Shown here piece after piece: positions 1-7,815 of a DNA stretch of 11,101 nt (the first letter of the stretch is position 1; each line of letters begins with the position of its first letter). A program made the position numbers and the translations under genes. A model generated the notes under the pieces. It was not told the DNA's origin, did not search any database, and saw only the letters and a list, made by a program, of their open reading frames with translations. The stretch comes from Hyphomonas sp. (GTDB taxonomy: Bacteria > Pseudomonadota > Alphaproteobacteria > Caulobacterales > Hyphomonadaceae): contig JARFRJ010000409.1 in NCBI GenBank assembly GCA_029287305.1, forward strand, positions 1-11,101, read 5' to 3'.

Positions 1-56
1 GGCATACGAGATGGAATTGTTCGTCTCGTGGGCTCGGAGATGTGTATAAGAGACAG
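1..56 (+). other. Illumina Nextera i7 adapter left on the contig end (artefact)
   Basis: This is not genomic DNA. Bases 1-12 match the end of the Illumina P7 primer (GGCATACGAGAT). Bases 13-22 sit where the i7 index belongs and are ten bases long. Bases 23-56 match the Nextera read-2 adapter, which ends in the Tn5 mosaic end at 38-56 (AGATGTGTATAAGAGACAG). Genomic sequence starts at 57, directly after the mosaic end, in the middle of the pdxJ coding sequence. The stretch should be trimmed before any use of this record. The identification rests on recognising a standard commercial adapter and is close to certain. Confidence 0.98.
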
Positions 57-675
57 GAACCGTGTCATAGCTTAGTCCGTGCCCGGCTTGGGGTTCTATC
101 CCCAGCGCGACGGCATCGCCTGCGCAGCTGCGGATACGGTCCAGTTCTGCTGCCGCCAAGGCGCTTTGGCCAGATTGGCAAAGCTCAACATAGCGGCCAG
201 TGTGAAATTCTGTGATATCCGCGCCCAGTTCATGCGCCGCCAAAAGCTGAACCGGGTCTGGCTCGATAAACATGGACACGCGTGAGCCATTTTCTTTTAG
301 CTGCCGGACAAAGGGTTTCAGGTGATTATGGGCCCGCGCGGCGTCAAGCCCGCCCTCTGTGGTCAGCTCGGCACGTTTTTCTGGCACAAACATGGCCGTT
401 TCCGGTTTAAACTCAAGCGCAATCGCCAGCATATCCTGTGTCGCCGCCATTTCCATATTGATCGGCAGGTCTGTATGGGCGCGAATTTCACTCAAATCCG
501 AATCGCGTATATGCCGACGGTCTTCGCGTAGATGTAGTGTAATGCCATCCGCTCCGGCGGTGCTGGCAATTGCGGCGGCGCGGGCCGGTCCTGGATGGTC
601 GCCGCCGCGCGCATTGCGGATAGTGGCGACATGGTCAATATTCACACCAAGGCGTATCGCTTTGACAGGGCTCAT
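57..675 (-). CDS. pdxJ: Pyridoxine 5'-phosphate synthase PdxJ, 3' end missing
   Basis: PdxJ condenses 1-deoxy-D-xylulose 5-phosphate with 3-amino-2-oxopropyl phosphate to make pyridoxine 5'-phosphate in the DXP-dependent vitamin B6 pathway (cytosolic TIM barrel). I translated 206 codons with no stop. The product begins [20 protein letters not shown], a family signature. It carries [10 protein letters not shown] at about 48-57 (His48 and the Arg residues of the active site), INMEMA around Glu75, EFHTGRY at about 156-162, and AGHGL with His199. Family members are about 240-250 residues, so roughly 40 C-terminal residues are lost where the adapter begins. The ATG overlaps the pyrE stop as ATGA (4 nt), pointing to translational coupling. 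In alphaproteobacteria this gene is usually followed by acpS, lepB, rnc and era, which would lie beyond the contig end. Confidence 0.96.
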
Positions 676-1253
676 TTCAGCCCTCGACTTCCGGGCTTTA
701 CAGGCGGCATGGCGGCCAGCTCCGGGGGGATATCTTCTGCGGCATAATCTGGCACATTGAGCCGCGCAAGAGCGGTCAGCGCACAGCCGGTTTCGGCCTG
801 GCCATTGGAGCGATCAATGATGCATGCCCCGCCGACCACCTTACCCGGTAAGGGCTGTAAGGCCTCTACGGTTTCGCGAAAAGACAGGCCCGTTGTGACA
901 ATATCTTCCATAATCAGGATATTATCCTGCGGGTTAAGGGTAAACCCACGCCGGAATGTCAACATACCGTCGACGCGTTCGGCAAACAGGGCGCGTGCGC
1001 CGAGTTGACGGGCCATTTCATATCCGGGGATAATGCCGCCAATGGCTGGACCTGCGACCACGTCAATATCTGAATATTTCGCTCTGATCTTGGTCGCCAG
1101 CGCCGCGCAGAGGGCTTCAGAGAGTTCCGGTTGTGAAAAAACCAGGGCCTTTTGCAGAAAAATCGAGCTGCGTCGACCTGAAGAGAGAATGAAATGACCC
1201 TCCAATAAGGCCCCGGCCTGACGGAAAATATCCAAAACATCGTCTGTTTTCAT
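672..1253 (-). CDS. pyrE: Orotate phosphoribosyltransferase
   Basis: PyrE transfers the phosphoribosyl group of PRPP to orotate to give orotidine 5'-monophosphate, the fifth step of de novo pyrimidine synthesis, in the cytosol. The 193-residue product has the type I PRTase fold. The PRPP-binding motif [13 protein letters not shown] lies at about 112-124, a [13 protein letters not shown] loop at about 65-77, and the N-terminal hood region [11 protein letters not shown] at 19-29. The C-terminus ends in [11 protein letters not shown], a tail I associate with the longer alphaproteobacterial form. The start lies 4 nt after the rsh stop, with a GAGAG ribosome site inside the end of rsh. The stop overlaps the pdxJ start. 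It is therefore very probably co-transcribed with rsh and pdxJ. Adenine and hypoxanthine PRTases are related alternatives, but the overall pattern fits PyrE much better. Confidence 0.96.
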   Translation of the reverse strand: MKTDDVLDIFRQAGALLEGHFILSSGRRSSIFLQKALVFSQPELSEALCAALATKIRAKYSDIDVVAGPAIGGIIPGYEMARQLGARALFAERVDGMLTFRRGFTLNPQDNILIMEDIVTTGLSFRETVEALQPLPGKVVGGACIIDRSNGQAETGCALTALARLNVPDYAAEDIPPELAAMPPVKPGSRGLK

Positions 1254-1257
1254 GGGG

Positions 1258-3495
1258 TTACTCTCTTGCCTCTATGGAACGTTCGGCCTTGTCGACAATG
1301 GCCAGAGAGCGCATTGAGGCGAGGATTTGTGTCAGACGTTTTACATCTTCCACCTCTATATCAAAGTATAGATCAATAAATTCTTCTTCCCGGGCACCGG
1401 TTTCTACGCGTGTGATACTCGCATTGGCATCCGTTACAGCCTGACATAATTTTGCCAGAACCCCTTTTTTATTATGCGCTTTCAGGTGGATCCGACCCAC
1501 TGCAAGCCCCACCTTATTGGCAAGGTCGGTCCAAAGCAGGTCGACCCAATCTTCCTGTGCAATCTCTTCCCGGGCCAGTTCTGCACAATTGATACAATGT
1601 ACGATCAAGCCTTCTTCAGGGACATGTACCCCAATAATCCGGTCGCCTGGCAAGGGATAACAGCAATTGGCCATGTGTAGGCTTACACCCAGTGTCAGAT
1701 CGCGCCCGGCAATCAGTCGTGGGGCATTTTCATCATTCAGGGTAATCTTGTTTTGCAGATTAGGTTCAGAAAACTTCAGGCCAGGAAAGGCCAGCTTGAT
1801 GAGACTTGATGTTTTCTGATCCTTACGGCCAATAACTTCATATAAATCATCCAGAGTTTTATAATTGGCCTTTTCAACAAGATCGGTAAGGTTGACAGAG
1901 ACCGGATCAATACCTTCGCTGCGAAAGGCATTATCCAGAATTTTTTTGCCGAGGATGATCATATCTTGGCGCTTACGGGCCCGGGCAAGCCTCTGCTGGG
2001 CGGAACGGGCCTTGGCGGTAATGGCTAGGTTCTCCCATCCGCCGACGGGCGCGGCTTTTTTACCATGTATAATTTCGACAATATCGCCATTTTGTAATTC
2101 TGTGTCCCTGGACCGGTTCACATTATTAATTTTTACGCCTCTGAATGTATCGCCGATCGCGGTATGCACCGCATAGGCAAAATCAAGCGGCATGGCCCCT
2201 TGGGCAATAATAATCAGCCGTCCCTTTGGCGTAAAACAGAAGACATGATCGCGATACATTTCCAGCTTGGCATGTTCGAGGAACTCATCCGGGTCTTCAC
2301 TATGGTCGAGTAAATCGGCAAAGGTCTGCAACTCTTTTTCTGCATCGAGGCCAGCCTTGATCGCCGATTCCCGATTATATCCATAAACACTGTCTTTATA
2401 TTCCCAATGCGCGGCGACGCCATTTTCGGCGGTCTGGTGCATATTTTCATCGCGGATTTGCAGTTCGACAACCCGGTTCCCCGCTGCGCGCACCGTTGTG
2501 TGCAAGGATTGATAGCCATTTGGTTTGGGGACAGAGATAAAGTCGCGAAAACGCTCTTCAATACATTGCCATTGCTGATGGGCTGCGCCCAGCACCTTAT
2601 AACAGTCTTCCTTATTCTCAATTATGATCCGAAAAGCAAAAATATCAAAGACTTGCTGAAAAGAGATAGATTTACGTTCAAGCTTGCGCCAGATCGAATA
2701 GGGTTGTTTTCGACGCGATTTTATACGCCCTTTCACATCAACGCTTTCCAAAAGCGCATAAAGATCATGCTCAATAAGGGCCAGCGTATTCGCCCCTTCT
2801 TCTGAAATACGCTCGATCTCTTCGACAATGGCGCGGCGTGCCTGCGGGTTAATCTCGGAAAAGGCGATATCTTCCATTTCAGAAGCGATATTGTACAGGC
2901 CGATGCGCCGGGCGAGCGGGGCATATAAATCCATCGTCTCATAAGCAATGCGCGCACGCTTTTCAGGCTTTTTGATAAAATGCAGCGTGCGCATATTGTG
3001 CAGTCGGTCGGCCAGCTTGACGAGGAGAACCCGTATATCCCCAATCGTGGCGAGAATAAATTTCTGGAAATTCTCGGCCTGTTTGCTGGCGAGGGAATTA
3101 TATTCAATCTCTCCCAGCTTGGTGACGCCATTGACCAATCCGGCGACATCCCCGCCAAACAGGTCCCGGATATCTTCCAGACTGGCATCTGTATCTTCCA
3201 CCGTATCATGCAGGAGCCCGGCAATAATGGTGTCTTCATCCAGCTTCATGTCGGCCAGAAGACCGGCCACAGCAACCGGATGGGAAAAATAGGGATCGCC
3301 GGAGGCGCGCTTTTGATGGCCATGTTTGGCCACGGCGTAGACATAGCCTGCATTCAGAGCATGCTCATCGGCGTCCGTGTGATAGGCTTTCACCTTCTCA
3401 ACAAGCTCATATTGGCGCAAATAAGTATGAGGCGGTTTAGGCGCGCGGTCTGTCGCGGTCTCAGAAGGGATTAAAGAGGCGTCATCCGGCGGCAT
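1258..3495 (-). CDS. rsh: Bifunctional (p)ppGpp synthetase/hydrolase, RelA/SpoT (Rsh) family
   Basis: Rsh makes (p)ppGpp from ATP and GDP/GTP during starvation and also breaks it down. The 745-residue product has the full long-RSH layout. The HD hydrolase domain lies at about 45-200, with intact HDTVED at 96-101. The synthetase domain lies at about 255-365, with NGYQSLHTT at 326-334. A TGS domain follows at about 415-480, a zinc-finger-like segment with Cys611, Cys612, His633, Cys634 and Cys637, and a C-terminal ACT domain at about 670-742. At the RxKD (bifunctional) / ExDD (synthetase-only) position it reads RFRD (315-318). This is the basic type, so with the intact HD site both activities are expected. 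The first 25 residues precede the usual LRQYELVE start. The chosen ATG has only a weak ribosome site, so a later start (a TTG at Leu26) is possible. rpoZ lies 31 nt upstream and pyrE 4 nt downstream. Confidence 0.97.
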   Translation of the reverse strand: MPPDDASLIPSETATDRAPKPPHTYLRQYELVEKVKAYHTDADEHALNAGYVYAVAKHGHQKRASGDPYFSHPVAVAGLLADMKLDEDTIIAGLLHDTVEDTDASLEDIRDLFGGDVAGLVNGVTKLGEIEYNSLASKQAENFQKFILATIGDIRVLLVKLADRLHNMRTLHFIKKPEKRARIAYETMDLYAPLARRIGLYNIASEMEDIAFSEINPQARRAIVEEIERISEEGANTLALIEHDLYALLESVDVKGRIKSRRKQPYSIWRKLERKSISFQQVFDIFAFRIIIENKEDCYKVLGAAHQQWQCIEERFRDFISVPKPNGYQSLHTTVRAAGNRVVELQIRDENMHQTAENGVAAHWEYKDSVYGYNRESAIKAGLDAEKELQTFADLLDHSEDPDEFLEHAKLEMYRDHVFCFTPKGRLIIIAQGAMPLDFAYAVHTAIGDTFRGVKINNVNRSRDTELQNGDIVEIIHGKKAAPVGGWENLAITAKARSAQQRLARARKRQDMIILGKKILDNAFRSEGIDPVSVNLTDLVEKANYKTLDDLYEVIGRKDQKTSSLIKLAFPGLKFSEPNLQNKITLNDENAPRLIAGRDLTLGVSLHMANCCYPLPGDRIIGVHVPEEGLIVHCINCAELAREEIAQEDWVDLLWTDLANKVGLAVGRIHLKAHNKKGVLAKLCQAVTDANASITRVETGAREEEFIDLYFDIEVEDVKRLTQILASMRSLAIVDKAERSIEARE

Positions 3496-3526
3496 GCAAA
3501 CACATTTAGAGCAGTTCCCAGCAAAA

Positions 3527-3877
3527 TTAATAGCGGTCGTCGCGGCCAGCTTCCAATTCTACCTGATAGGCACGCAGAACATCCTGTTCTGAGGCAACAG
3601 GCGTCGCCGCCAAGGCACGCTCATCTTCTTCGCGCTCGGCCTCTTCTTGCGGGCGTACTTCCTGCAAATTGGAGATCAGCGCCTCTTTGACAAGCTTTAA
3701 ATCAATCGTTTTATCAGCGATTTCACGCAAAGAGACGACCGGGTCCTTATCATTGTCGCGCTCGACGGTCAGGGCCGACCCTTCGCGGATCATACGGGTG
3801 CGGTGCGCCGCCATCAGGATAAGCTGAAAACGGTTTGGAATTTGCTCAATGCAATCTTCAACAGTGACGCGGGCCAT
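3527..3877 (-). CDS. rpoZ: RNA polymerase omega subunit
   Basis: Omega binds the beta' subunit, helps RNA polymerase assembly, and in several proteobacteria contributes to a ppGpp-binding site. The 116-residue product starts [20 protein letters not shown] and continues [10 protein letters not shown], the conserved omega N-terminus that contacts beta'. The C-terminal third (about 76-116) is acidic and low in complexity, as is usual for this family. The open frame extends 34 codons further upstream, but that stretch does not resemble omega. The ATG chosen here has an ideal ribosome site (AGGAG, 7 nt away) and gives the family's normal N-terminus. It is the first gene of the probable rpoZ-rsh-pyrE-pdxJ operon, with 31 nt to rsh. 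Confidence 0.96.
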   Translation of the reverse strand: MARVTVEDCIEQIPNRFQLILMAAHRTRMIREGSALTVERDNDKDPVVSLREIADKTIDLKLVKEALISNLQEVRPQEEAEREEDERALAATPVASEQDVLRAYQVELEAGRDDRY

Positions 3878-3884
3878 ATGAATA

Positions 3885-3889
3885 CTCCT
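3885..3889 (-). promoter_or_regulatory. Ribosome binding site of rpoZ (decides the start)
   Basis: On the minus strand this reads AGGAG, seven bases before the ATG at 3877. It is the best ribosome site in the left block. It shows that translation of rpoZ begins at MARV rather than at the more distant ATG near 3979. Confidence 0.85.
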
Positions 3890-3902
3890 GATTAAGACCG
3901 GG

Positions 3903-3931
3903 TATATACGCCGAAGGACGCGACCTCGCAA
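3903..3931 (-). promoter_or_regulatory. Putative sigma70-type promoter of the rpoZ-rsh-pyrE-pdxJ operon
   Basis: On the minus strand TTGCGA (3931-3926) and TATATA (3908-3903) are separated by 17 bases, with four of six matches to consensus in each box. Transcription would start near 3896, giving a leader of about 20 nt that holds the AGGAG ribosome site. The position in a 234-nt gap between two operons supports it, but short promoter matches occur by chance. Confidence 0.4.
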
Positions 3932-3971
3932 GGGCGAAGTGAGATGAATTCTGTTTAACCAAACCGCCCGC

Positions 3972-3991
3972 AGCGGCATGTCTTTGCCGCT
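3972..3991. repeat. Small perfect inverted repeat (hairpin) between the DUF885 gene and rpoZ
   Basis: AGCGGCA (3972-3978) and TGCCGCT (3985-3991) form a 7-bp GC-rich stem with a 6-base loop. No U-tract follows on either strand, so it does not look like a classical intrinsic terminator. On the minus strand it lies after the DUF885 stop and upstream of the putative rpoZ promoter. It could slow readthrough from the ftsE operon, protect a 3' end, or be chance. I see no other gene or RNA in the 3878-4111 gap. Confidence 0.4.
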
Positions 3992-4111
3992 TGCTTCAAG
4001 GGCGCGTCAAACGCATTCAATTTTGCGCAGGCTTATACTTTTTTTCTGTTTGGTTTCCCGTCTCTAGGCTCTGATTGATGTAAAACGGTTCCAGCCTCCT
4101 CAAAGCGAGAT

Positions 4112-5542
4112 TTATTGAGATAAGGCTTGTTCAATATCTCCCGGTGTCAGAGGCGTGATCAGCATATCCTGGAAGGCGGCCCAGTCTGCGGCTTCTGGCC
4201 CATCTGGCGCTTTAAACGCCATCCAGGCTTCAGCGCGGTCCCGCCCGATATTATAATTAATCACATAGCCACGATATTTATCCACAAAACGCAGTCTTTG
4301 GGCCGATTTTTCTGCGCTTGCCAGATAGTATTTTTGCATTTGTGCCAAAGCGTCCGGATAGGTCAGGGTGCCATCCAGATAGTGCCGGGCAATTTCATTG
4401 GTGGCATGGGACAGTTTGCGGGTCAGTTGGTTGAGCCTGTCCAGCGTGTCGGCCTGAGCTGCGTCTAGCCCAGCCAAGGGAAACAGAACCTCGCGCTCAA
4501 AATCGAGCTTTTCAGAGCCCGGAAAGGCCAGGCGAATGCCTGCATTGGCCGAGCCTTCGGCAATCGGTCCAAACGGGCCAAATAGCGGATTGACCGAATA
4601 TTCAATCCAGCCACGCGTCTCCACCAATTCTTTTTCAATCAGCAGGTTCCAGACATGATGTCCAGGATACCCTTCATGACAGCCTAAATCGACGGCCCGA
4701 TCAATAATAATCGGAAAATCTGTATTAATCTCGATCCGGCTTTTATAGCCGCCCTGATAATAATTATATCCCGACCAAGCCTTGTCGGTCACAAAGGAGA
4801 GCGTGAAGCTCTCTGTCTCTGGCAGGTCAAAATATTTCAATGTCCGCGCCCGGCATTCGCCAATTGCGCGGTCGAAAACAGTCTGTAGACGATCTTTGGG
4901 AATGGCCAGGGAATTGCGAAAGGCTGTTACCCTTTGCGCCAAGGGAGCCTCGCCGGGCAGTAGGGCGTCAATCTCACCCAAAACTGTATCAAACTCAGAT
5001 AGATTATAGTCCGGATAGACCTCATCATAAATCTCGCTTACTTCGGTAACAAAGCTGACAGAGCCGCCCTGTATGACAGTTAAGCGAACTTGCATGGCAC
5101 GCAAAAGCTTGTCCAGCTGGCTTGTGCGCAGACTGTCTGTCGGGGTTAACCTTCCAAGGCTTTGCAGGCGGGCTCTTAAAGCGGTGATATTTTCTGCTAG
5201 GCCCGCCGGGTCCGGGGTTAGAGCGGCGGCCTGCTTTTGCCAGGCTGGGGGTCCGTGATAGGCATCAACATAATCTGCGTCCAACCGACCCATATGCAAG
5301 GCGAGCTGCACAAATTCAGCCGCCGCCGCGTCTAGGGGATCGGCAAAGTGAACCTCCAAGCCCTCATCCAATTGCGCGGAAACCCAATCGACGATGGGGC
5401 TTTGCGGCGGCGCGGCGCGATCATAGACGGCTATGCCGTCTGGGGCTGTCTCAGGGGCTGTCTCAATCGGGGTATCGCCCCCACGACAGGCGCAGAGCAA
5501 TAGGCTGGCGGCACTGAGGCTGATGAGAAGTGCAGATTTCAT
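4112..5542 (-). CDS. DUF885-family metallopeptidase-like lipoprotein
   Basis: The 476-residue product begins with a lipoprotein signal peptide. A Lys near the start is followed by a hydrophobic stretch ending LLLCACRGG, and Cys19 (preceded by Ala) is the likely lipidated residue, so the mature protein is probably membrane-anchored in the periplasm. A low-complexity Pro/Thr/Glu linker follows (about 22-36), then a largely helical body. The motif CHEGYPGHHVW (288-298) is the HExxxGH-type zinc signature of the DUF885 family, which is distantly related to thermolysin-like and M32-like peptidases. IAEGSANAG around Glu329 could supply the third metal ligand. Substrate unknown; a peptidase role is inferred. 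The ATG has a good ribosome site (GAGG, about 7 nt). It lies 30 nt after plsC as the last gene of the ftsE operon, with a 234-nt gap to rpoZ. Confidence 0.85.
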   Translation of the reverse strand: MKSALLISLSAASLLLCACRGGDTPIETAPETAPDGIAVYDRAAPPQSPIVDWVSAQLDEGLEVHFADPLDAAAAEFVQLALHMGRLDADYVDAYHGPPAWQKQAAALTPDPAGLAENITALRARLQSLGRLTPTDSLRTSQLDKLLRAMQVRLTVIQGGSVSFVTEVSEIYDEVYPDYNLSEFDTVLGEIDALLPGEAPLAQRVTAFRNSLAIPKDRLQTVFDRAIGECRARTLKYFDLPETESFTLSFVTDKAWSGYNYYQGGYKSRIEINTDFPIIIDRAVDLGCHEGYPGHHVWNLLIEKELVETRGWIEYSVNPLFGPFGPIAEGSANAGIRLAFPGSEKLDFEREVLFPLAGLDAAQADTLDRLNQLTRKLSHATNEIARHYLDGTLTYPDALAQMQKYYLASAEKSAQRLRFVDKYRGYVINYNIGRDRAEAWMAFKAPDGPEAADWAAFQDMLITPLTPGDIEQALSQ

Positions 5543-5572
5543 ATTTTTCCCTCTTTTCGGTCTGTCTGATGG

Positions 5573-6334
5573 CTATGATGGCGTTGCAAGGCCAATATCT
5601 GCGCGGGTGCGCCCTTGCTCGGCAAGGCCTTCCTCCAAAAGCGCCTCGCTGGCGGTTTCAATATCGGTTTCAAGCCGCTTCATGAAGGCATTTTTTTCCA
5701 AACCCGTCTCAATCGGGGGTAGGACTTCAATCACAATCGTGCCCGGTGTCCGGCGGATACCACGGGCGGGCCAGCACAGCCCATTATTTGTTGCCACTGG
5801 TACAACCGGAAGATCAAGAGCGTGATAGAGGCCGAAAATACCGGGTCTGTAAAAAGGTTTTGCGCCGGGTTTTTGCCTCGTCCCTTCAGGGAAAATCATA
5901 AGCTGGCGATTTCCTTTCATAGATTTGGCAGAAGCGGCAATCATATTTTTCAGCGTTTTAGCCCCCCCGGACCGATCAATACTGATCATATCTGTCCGCC
6001 AAGCATACCAGCCAAAAAAAGGATACCATAAGAGTTCTTTCTTGATGATGATGGCCGGATGGTCGAGCACCAGCCAGGGCGCCAGCGCATCATACATGCT
6101 TTGATGCTTGCTGGCCCAGATAAATGGCCCGTCCGGCAAATGCTCCAATCCGCGAAACTCGGTCTTGATCCCGGTAATATAGCGCAGATTAAACCTTGTG
6201 ATCCGCACCCATAAGCGTACGGCCTCAACACATAATCGGCGTGAGACCAATAAGGCTGGCGAACAGAGCACGGCGGCCAAGATCATGGTGATATAGGCGA
6301 GCGTGGTAAAAATGAGGGATCGAACAAGTATCAT
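5573..6334 (-). CDS. plsC: 1-acyl-sn-glycerol-3-phosphate acyltransferase (PlsC/LPLAT family)
   Basis: Enzymes of this family acylate lysophosphatidic acid to phosphatidic acid at the inner membrane, the second acylation of phospholipid synthesis. The 253-residue product has an N-terminal hydrophobic anchor (about 5-30). The catalytic HX4D motif is His77 to Asp82 (KHQSMYD), and the substrate-binding motif FPEGTR is at 148-153. PVVPVATNNG at about 177-186 corresponds to the fourth conserved block. The family includes acyltransferases for other lysolipids or ornithine lipids, so the exact acceptor is inferred. The gene sits 21 nt after the ydcF-like gene and 30 nt before the lipoprotein gene on the same strand. 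The ribosome site is weak (AAGG about 13 nt upstream), so expression may depend on translation of the upstream gene. Confidence 0.9.
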   Translation of the reverse strand: MILVRSLIFTTLAYITMILAAVLCSPALLVSRRLCVEAVRLWVRITRFNLRYITGIKTEFRGLEHLPDGPFIWASKHQSMYDALAPWLVLDHPAIIIKKELLWYPFFGWYAWRTDMISIDRSGGAKTLKNMIAASAKSMKGNRQLMIFPEGTRQKPGAKPFYRPGIFGLYHALDLPVVPVATNNGLCWPARGIRRTPGTIVIEVLPPIETGLEKNAFMKRLETDIETASEALLEEGLAEQGRTRADIGLATPS

Positions 6335-6355
6335 GAAATAGTCAGGGCCTTGAAT

Positions 6356-6931
6356 TTATGAGTATAATATCAGTGTAATCCGCCATTTGAGCCATTCAGT
6401 GCCAAGGCCTTTAAGGGTGCGTAAATTGGCAAAGGGGCGTTCTGGATCAATTCGGGTCTCAACCGGGTAGGGAATTAAAATCCGCTCTGGCATCTGGCGC
6501 TGTAACAGAAGCAGGCTGCGCGGCATATGATAATCTGAGGTAACAATAATCAACCGTTCAGGATCGCTTTTTGCGGCCCATTGAGCCGTTTCAACGGCAT
6601 TTTGCGACGTGGATCTGGCCATATAGCCAAGCTCTATACAGCAGGTGCGCAGGCTTTCAGAGCCGCCCGCCAATTTGGCGATATCGCTTTTGTCCACGCT
6701 TTCATTGACCCCGGAGATAAATAGAACCGGCGCGGCCCGATCTTCCAGCAATTGCACGCTGGCGCGAATGCGCAGGCCTGACCCGCCCGTCAGGGCAATA
6801 ATCGCATCCGCTTTTGGGCTTTGGGGCACCTCTGCCTTGGCCGCTTGCTGGCAAAAGGTCATAAAATTTGCCCCTGCAAGTGCGAAAAAACCTGCCAACA
6901 CAGATAGAAAGAGCCAATTGCGAAACCTCAA
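6356..6931 (-). CDS. YdcF/DUF218-family membrane-anchored protein
   Basis: The DUF218 family (YdcF, SanA, ElyC) comprises envelope proteins of poorly defined function; ElyC affects envelope and peptidoglycan integrity in E. coli. With the start chosen here the protein has 191 residues. It has a short basic N-terminus and a single membrane segment (about 5-25), then the DUF218 domain. The domain shows ADAIIALTGG (41-50), PVLFISG (68-74), STSQNAVETA (107-116) and IIVTSDYHMPRS (128-139). The frame is open upstream to an ATG at 7030, but that lies deep inside ftsX and encodes unlikely sequence. A TTG at 6931-6929 overlaps the ftsX stop as TTGA and gives a normal N-terminus right before the membrane segment, with an AGG upstream. 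The gene follows ftsX and precedes plsC, a grouping I recall from alphaproteobacteria. Confidence 0.82.
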   Translation of the reverse strand: MRFRNWLFLSVLAGFFALAGANFMTFCQQAAKAEVPQSPKADAIIALTGGSGLRIRASVQLLEDRAAPVLFISGVNESVDKSDIAKLAGGSESLRTCCIELGYMARSTSQNAVETAQWAAKSDPERLIIVTSDYHMPRSLLLLQRQMPERILIPYPVETRIDPERPFANLRTLKGLGTEWLKWRITLILYS

Positions 6932-7815
6932 CTCATTCGACCTAAGGCGAGCGTGACGGTCAGGCGCGCTGCACCGCGCGCGACCAGCCCAGCCAGAAGT
7001 GCACTGACCAGCATGATCATCAGCGCCCATCGGTCCAGCGCAATGCTCGGCAATAACCAGACCCAGTCGGTCATCCGGCCTGCGAAAAAGGCCAAGCTTA
7101 TGGCAAAGCCGAGCGCCAATAAAGCTCCGAGGAGCCCCGCCTGAAACCCAAGCAGAGAAAATCGGCGTTCAAACAGTTTAGCGATAAACTGATCTTCCGC
7201 GCCGGTAATATGCAGGACATCAACAATCTCACGGCGCGCCAAGAGCGCGGCATGGGTGGCAAAGGCAATCACAGCGATGGCGATGGAAGCGAGCAAGGCG
7301 ACGATACCCATGGCGATCAGGCGGATCAGGGTCAGCATATCCCGAATATTTTCAGCCCATTTGGCATGATCATCAATCTCGGCCTCTAGGCCAATCTCTG
7401 CCAGCGCTCTTTTGATGTCAGGACCGATATTTTGTGTGCCAGGCTCGGTCGTGATGGCAATCAGGCTCGGCAAGGGCAAGCTGTCAGGCAGGCTTTGCGT
7501 GCCGAACCAGGGTTGCAATAGCGCTTCGGCTTCCGCGCGGGTCAAGGCTTTGGCTGTTTGCACGCGATCCACCGAGCGTATGAGGCCCAAAGCCTCTTCC
7601 ATCCGTGCCGCATCCGAGCCAGAGAGACGCGCGGTCAGTTCGCCTTCTACATTGGCGGTCCAGCCCTCAGCGGCGCTATAGGTTGCCCGCACAGAGAAAG
7701 CTGTCAGAACGGCCAAAAAGCAGAGCGCCGCAATGACAAAGAACAGCGCCGATTCGCGTGTGTCCGACATTGGTAAAAGCGGGCTTTCCCGTCTTTTTTC
7801 AGCCGCCTGCGCCAT
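6928..7815 (-). CDS. ftsX: Cell division ABC transporter permease FtsX
   Basis: FtsX is the membrane partner of the ATPase FtsE. The complex sits at the division site and couples ATP hydrolysis to control of peptidoglycan hydrolases. The 295-residue product has the FtsX topology: cytoplasmic N-terminus, first membrane segment at about 23-43, a periplasmic domain at about 45-160, then three membrane segments at about 163-190, 220-246 and 262-282. The cytoplasmic loop ARREIVDVLHITGAEDQFIA (193-212) is the typical FtsX coupling-helix region. The start codon shares one base with the ftsE stop (TGATG), and the end overlaps the ydcF-like gene, so the three are almost certainly one transcript. MacB-type permeases are the nearest alternative, but length, topology and the neighbouring ftsE fit FtsX. 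Confidence 0.94.
   Translation of the reverse strand: MAQAAEKRRESPLLPMSDTRESALFFVIAALCFLAVLTAFSVRATYSAAEGWTANVEGELTARLSGSDAARMEEALGLIRSVDRVQTAKALTRAEAEALLQPWFGTQSLPDSLPLPSLIAITTEPGTQNIGPDIKRALAEIGLEAEIDDHAKWAENIRDMLTLIRLIAMGIVALLASIAIAVIAFATHAALLARREIVDVLHITGAEDQFIAKLFERRFSLLGFQAGLLGALLALGFAISLAFFAGRMTDWVWLLPSIALDRWALMIMLVSALLAGLVARGAARLTVTLALGRMS

Noticed and set aside
3878..3979. 34-residue N-terminal extension of omega
   Set aside because: The extra residues do not resemble omega, they would overlap the putative promoter, and the internal ATG has an ideal AGGAG site.
3878..4111. Possible small RNA or riboswitch gene between the DUF885 gene and rpoZ
   Set aside because: Apart from one small hairpin and a promoter-like pair I see no conserved RNA structure, tmRNA or riboswitch signature.
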